From Prevotellaceae bacterium (GTDB taxonomy: Bacteria > Bacteroidota > Bacteroidia > Bacteroidales > UBA932): a DNA stretch of 8,231 nucleotides. Each line of letters starts with the position of its first letter. Position 1 is the first letter of the stretch. The notes under the pieces were generated by a model, which saw only the letters and a list, made by a program, of their open reading frames with translations, was not told the origin of the DNA and made no database searches. Location of the stretch: the NCBI GenBank assembly GCA_031264875.1, contig JAISDK010000214.1:1-8231 (forward strand), written 5' to 3'. Position numbers and translations under genes: made by a program. Shown here in pieces: positions 5,148-8,231 of the stretch.

Positions 5148-6919
5148 CAGACAAAATACGGCCGTTGCCCGGGACTTCAAGACGCTTGACGGTGGAAGTA
5201 AAAGCGGGTCAGGTTTGTATCGGCAAAAATAATCCCGTAAGAATACAGACGATGGTTACCTCTCCCACATCGGACATTGCGGCAACCGTTAAAGAATGTA
5301 TGAAAGTGGCCGATGCGGGCGCCGAACTGGTAAGAATCACCGCGCCAACCGCTAAGGATGCCGAAGCGCTGGGCATGATCAGGCAGGAGCTGAGAAGGGC
5401 GGAATACAACATTCCTCTGATTGCCGACATACATTTTAATCCCGATGTTGCTGAAATTGCGGCACGAAATGTTGAAAAAATAAGGATAAATCCCGGAAAT
5501 TTCACCGACAGGCAGGCAATGCTTCAGCCGGACATCGCCGATTTTGAAAAAAACTGGAATGACGATCTGGCAAAGCTGCGCAAACGATTCGTTTCACTTC
5601 TGAAAGTATGTAAGGAATACGGCACGGCCTTGAGAATCGGTTCAAACCACGGCTCGCTGTCCGGACGAATAATGTCGAAATACGGCGACACACCGGCTGG
5701 AATGGTCGAATCGGCAATGGAATTTCTGAGGATATGCAAGGACGAACATTTCGACAGCGCCGTCGTTTCGATGAAGTCAAGCAACACAGTAGTAATGGTG
5801 CAGGCCTACCGGCTTTTGGTTGCCGCAATGGATGCCGAGGACATGCATTATCCCCTGCATCTCGGCGTAACGGAAGCCGGAGACGGCGAGGACGGACGAA
5901 TAAAATCGGCAGTGGGAATCGGCAGCCTGCTTGCCGACGGACTTGGCGATACCATAAGAGTCTCGCTGACGGAAGCCCCCGAAAACGAAATCCCTGTTGC
6001 AAGAGAGCTTGTACGTCACTTCTTTTCCCGTTCCGCAGTATCCTTCAGTGAAAAAACTGCGCTTAACAGCAACGACGTCAGTATTGGCAGAACCTCATTG
6101 CCGGGGAAGAAAACAGTTGTGGTTTCCGACCTCTCGAGGTGGAATCCCATACGTGCATCCGATATCGAAAGCCTCGGATTCGGCGCAAAGCAGGAAAGTC
6201 CTGTTCCCGACTATGTTTACACCGGTTCTTCAGCGGTGATGTTCGACGGCGAAAATCCGAAAATAATAGACGACAGCAACGATAATTTCATATTCTGCAA
6301 ATATTCAGAGCTTGGCAGCTCTTTTACGGCATGGCTGCGCGAAAACCGCGACAGGACGCTTGTCGTATCGTTCGACGGCGCCGGCAGCCTGGCCAAACAG
6401 CGTTCCTTCTTTCTCGAGCTGCAAAGAAACGAAATTACAAATCCCATTATTATTGCGCGAAGCTACAGGGAAAAGAACTTTGAAAAACTGCAAATAATGG
6501 CAGCGTGCGATTTCGGAGCGCTGTTGATTGACGGATTTGGATCCGGAGTGATGCTGTCTGCCGAGCCATGTATTTCGCCGAAGCTTGTATCCGACCTTTG
6601 CTTCCGAATACTCCAGGCCTCAAGAGTAAGATACACGCGGACAGAATATATCGCATGTCCGGGATGCGGACGTACCCTGTTCGACCTGCAGGAAACACTG
6701 AAAAAGGTGAAAAAAGCTACCTCCGGACTGAAAAATCTTAAAATCGGAATCATGGGATGCATCGTGAACGGCCCCGGTGAAATGGCCGACGCCGATTACG
6801 GATATGTGGGCGCAGGTCCGGGAAAAATCACATTATATAAAGGCCGGGAAGCCGTGAAAAAAAACATACCGCAACAGAATGCCATAGAAGAATTAATTGA
6901 ACTGATTAAAAAAGGTTAA
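5144..6919 (+). CDS. ispG: 4-hydroxy-3-methylbut-2-enyl diphosphate synthase, long form
   Basis: IspG (GcpE) reductively opens methylerythritol cyclodiphosphate to HMBPP, the penultimate step of the MEP isoprenoid pathway, using a [4Fe-4S] cluster. This copy has 591 residues, far longer than the ~370-residue enterobacterial form, because of an inserted domain. The TIM barrel (about 10-290) carries VRIQTM (32-37), PLIADIHFNP (91-100), EKIRINPGNF (111-120), RIGSNHGSLS (164-173), GDTPAGMVES (181-190), HLGVTEAGDGEDGRIKSA (239-256) and GLGDTIRVSL (266-275). The insert spans about 295-495 and is poorly conserved apart from a barrel-like end (ALLIDGFGSG, 459-468). The C-terminal domain holds the cluster ligands C505 and C508 in CPGCGR, C539 in MGCIVNGPGE, and E546. 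All are intact, so the enzyme should be active. This long form is the rule in Bacteroidota, Chlamydiae and plants. The ATG overlaps the preceding stop (ATGA), and the next gene starts 4 bases after TAA. Confidence 0.96.
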   Translation: MTDKIRPLPGTSRRLTVEVKAGQVCIGKNNPVRIQTMVTSPTSDIAATVKECMKVADAGAELVRITAPTAKDAEALGMIRQELRRAEYNIPLIADIHFNPDVAEIAARNVEKIRINPGNFTDRQAMLQPDIADFEKNWNDDLAKLRKRFVSLLKVCKEYGTALRIGSNHGSLSGRIMSKYGDTPAGMVESAMEFLRICKDEHFDSAVVSMKSSNTVVMVQAYRLLVAAMDAEDMHYPLHLGVTEAGDGEDGRIKSAVGIGSLLADGLGDTIRVSLTEAPENEIPVARELVRHFFSRSAVSFSEKTALNSNDVSIGRTSLPGKKTVVVSDLSRWNPIRASDIESLGFGAKQESPVPDYVYTGSSAVMFDGENPKIIDDSNDNFIFCKYSELGSSFTAWLRENRDRTLVVSFDGAGSLAKQRSFFLELQRNEITNPIIIARSYREKNFEKLQIMAACDFGALLIDGFGSGVMLSAEPCISPKLVSDLCFRILQASRVRYTRTEYIACPGCGRTLFDLQETLKKVKKATSGLKNLKIGIMGCIVNGPGEMADADYGYVGAGPGKITLYKGREAVKKNIPQQNAIEELIELIKKG

Positions 6920-6923
6920 GCTT

Positions 6924-8093
6924 ATGCGACTGATAGCAGGGCATTACGTATTTACAGGCAGAGAATTTATAAAGAATGGCGTTGTGGAAATCGACAGCGC
7001 CGGAAAAATTGCAGGCCTCAGTTCCCTGGGTGACACTGCAATTGAAAGAGAGCATACGGAATTTTTTAACGGGATAATAACCCCAGGCTTTATAAACGCT
7101 CACTGTCACAGTGAACTGTCGCACATGAAAGGTGTAATTCCGCAACATTCGGGAATGACGGACTTCTGCAAATCGGTAATATCATATCGTAACATAGATG
7201 TCGATAAGCAGCTTTCGGCAATGTATGAAGCCGACAAGCTGATGGAAAACGAAGGAATTGTTGCCGTTGGCGATATTTCCAACAGCGACGCCAGTGTACG
7301 GATGAAAAAGGACAGCCGCCTGACTTACCACACTTTCGTGGAAACTTTAAACCTGAATCCATGTCTCGCAGACGAAAATATTGCCAAAGCAAAAGCAGTA
7401 AAGCGCAGTTTTGAGCGCGAAGGGCTAAGGGCATCCATAACTCCACATGCACCATACTCACTGTCGGAAAAGCTTTTTGAACTCTCGGTAGCCGAAGCTA
7501 ACCGTAGCGGAATCATAAGCATTCACAATGAAGAAAGCTGCGACGAAATGGAACTCTTTGCAAAAAAACAGGGGAAAATGAGAAACTTCTTTGGAAAAGA
7601 AATGGATTCGTTCCTTCCACAATATGATAATCCTCTGCATCGAATACTGAAGTATATCGATGCTGAAACAAGCATGCTCCTCATTCACAACACGCATACC
7701 AGTGAACAGGACATTAGGGATGCTTTAAGCCGTAATCGAAAGACAACCTGGACGCTTTGTCCAGCCTCCAATCTGTACATAGAAAACCGCCTGCCCGACG
7801 TAAACCTGTTTGCAACAATCAATGCGCGCGTAGCCGTGGGAACAGACAGCTTGTCCTCAAACACAAACCTTTCCATATTGCAGGAACTGAAAATACTCAC
7901 TTCGGCTTTTCCGGAAACGGGATTGCATAATCTGCTGCGCTGGGCAACGCTGAACGGAGCGGAAGCATTAAACCTTGATTCCGAACTGGGCAGTTTCGAC
8001 AGAGGTAAACGTCCGGGAGCGCTTTTACTCTCGGCAATCGACTTCAAAAACATGAAACTTACCGACAACACCAAGGTTAAAAGGCTGATTTAA
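6924..8093 (+). CDS. ATZ/TRZ-type amidohydrolase (putative deaminase)
   Basis: This 389-residue cytoplasmic metal-dependent hydrolase belongs to the cytosine-deaminase/chlorohydrolase branch of the amidohydrolase superfamily. Visible active-site elements are H60-x-H62 in NAHCHSELSHMKG, PHAPYSL (174-180), H201 with E204 in SIHNEES (a likely metal ligand and proton shuttle), H255 in LLIHNTH, CPASNLYIE (279-287) and D308 in VGTDSLSSN. The N-terminal strands (LIAGHYVFTG, then NGVVEIDSAGKI) and the C-terminal end form the small beta domain usual for this group. One metal ion and hydrolytic deamination of an aminated ring (adenosine derivative, guanine, pterin or similar) would fit. I recall a similar protein in Bacteroides labelled only as amidohydrolase, so the substrate is open. 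MTA/SAH deaminase and aminofutalosine deaminase are candidates, not conclusions. It starts 4 bases after ispG, which suggests co-transcription. All catalytic residues appear to be present. Confidence 0.85.
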   Translation: MRLIAGHYVFTGREFIKNGVVEIDSAGKIAGLSSLGDTAIEREHTEFFNGIITPGFINAHCHSELSHMKGVIPQHSGMTDFCKSVISYRNIDVDKQLSAMYEADKLMENEGIVAVGDISNSDASVRMKKDSRLTYHTFVETLNLNPCLADENIAKAKAVKRSFEREGLRASITPHAPYSLSEKLFELSVAEANRSGIISIHNEESCDEMELFAKKQGKMRNFFGKEMDSFLPQYDNPLHRILKYIDAETSMLLIHNTHTSEQDIRDALSRNRKTTWTLCPASNLYIENRLPDVNLFATINARVAVGTDSLSSNTNLSILQELKILTSAFPETGLHNLLRWATLNGAEALNLDSELGSFDRGKRPGALLLSAIDFKNMKLTDNTKVKRLI

Positions 8094-8105
8094 GCAAATT
8101 GCGAA

Positions 8106-8231
8106 GTGGTATCAAAAATTATAGAACTGGCCGGAAAACAGCTTTCAAACCGTGAAAGAATTTCAATTTTACAGGATATCGTATCGGACGCCGGATTCAT
8201 CCAAATAGAAAAAAGCATATCATCTCAAACG
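8106..8231 (+). CDS. Start of an unrecognised gene, cut by the window end
   Basis: From a GTG at 8106 the frame stays open for 42 codons to the end of the window. It lies in the same frame as the amidohydrolase, whose TAA is 12 bases upstream, and no ATG lies between. The peptide begins VVSKIIELAGKQLSNRERIS (GTG would be read as Met) and looks like an amphipathic helical N-terminus with no signal peptide or membrane segment. Base composition and codon choice match the neighbouring genes, and the small gap suits a continuing operon. I cannot assign a family from so little. A start beyond the window is possible but would leave an unusually long gap for this operon. Confidence 0.5.
   Translation, partial: MVSKIIELAGKQLSNRERISILQDIVSDAGFIQIEKSISSQT

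Noticed and set aside
5502..6002. Open frame of 166 codons on the minus strand within ispG
   Set aside because: The product is rich in Arg and Cys with no recognisable motif, and it lies wholly opposite a conserved ispG region. It is a shadow of the real gene.
7685..8074. Open frame of 129 codons on the minus strand within the amidohydrolase
   Set aside because: It is complementary to the conserved metal-site region of the real gene and shows a composition expected of a shadow.
1..8231. CRISPR array, insertion sequence or defence island
   Set aside because: There are no regularly spaced direct repeats, no transposase or integrase gene and no nuclease or restriction genes. All genes are on one strand with uniform composition, as in a housekeeping region.

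Overview
The window looks like a piece of a Bacteroidota (probably Bacteroidales) chromosome of moderate GC. The evidence is indirect but consistent. Starts lack a strong Shine-Dalgarno sequence and are preceded by A-rich leaders. The clearest promoter carries the Bacteroidota -7 element TAnnTTTG. IspG is the long three-part form found in Bacteroidota, Chlamydiae and plants. The dihydroorotase and the last amidohydrolase resemble, from memory, proteins of Bacteroides and relatives.

Layout. Bases 1-285 hold no gene: two 11-base G runs, three successive hairpins that look like a dispersed intergenic repeat, and then an AT-rich promoter region. All genes are on the + strand. In order they are a ROK-family sugar kinase (286-1248), a small two-helix membrane protein of unknown function (1250-1723), an 89-bp gap with a possible weak promoter, dihydroorotase pyrC (1813-3156), a diacylglycerol-kinase-family lipid kinase (3186-4103), a secreted transglutaminase-like protein (4104-5147), ispG (5144-6919), an ATZ/TRZ-type amidohydrolase (6924-8093), and the first 42 codons of an unrecognised gene that runs off the window (from 8106).

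How they fit together. Spacing is very tight from 3186 onward: 0 bp, a 4-bp overlap, 4 bp, then 12 bp. The lipid kinase, transglutaminase-like protein, IspG, amidohydrolase and the partial gene are therefore almost certainly one transcription unit, and pyrC is probably at its head. The assigned roles are pyrimidine synthesis (PyrC), isoprenoid precursor synthesis by the MEP pathway (IspG), lipid phosphorylation and an uncharacterised deaminase or hydrolase. They do not form one obvious pathway, so this reads as a housekeeping operon, with no sign of a mobile, defence or CRISPR system.

The points most worth a second look are the substrate of the terminal amidohydrolase, the His-to-Gln change at the first metal-ligand position of PyrC, the perfect inverted repeat that spans the pyrC stop codon, the G-run/hairpin element at the left end, and the two proteins without assigned function. 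I found no convincing new multi-gene system.
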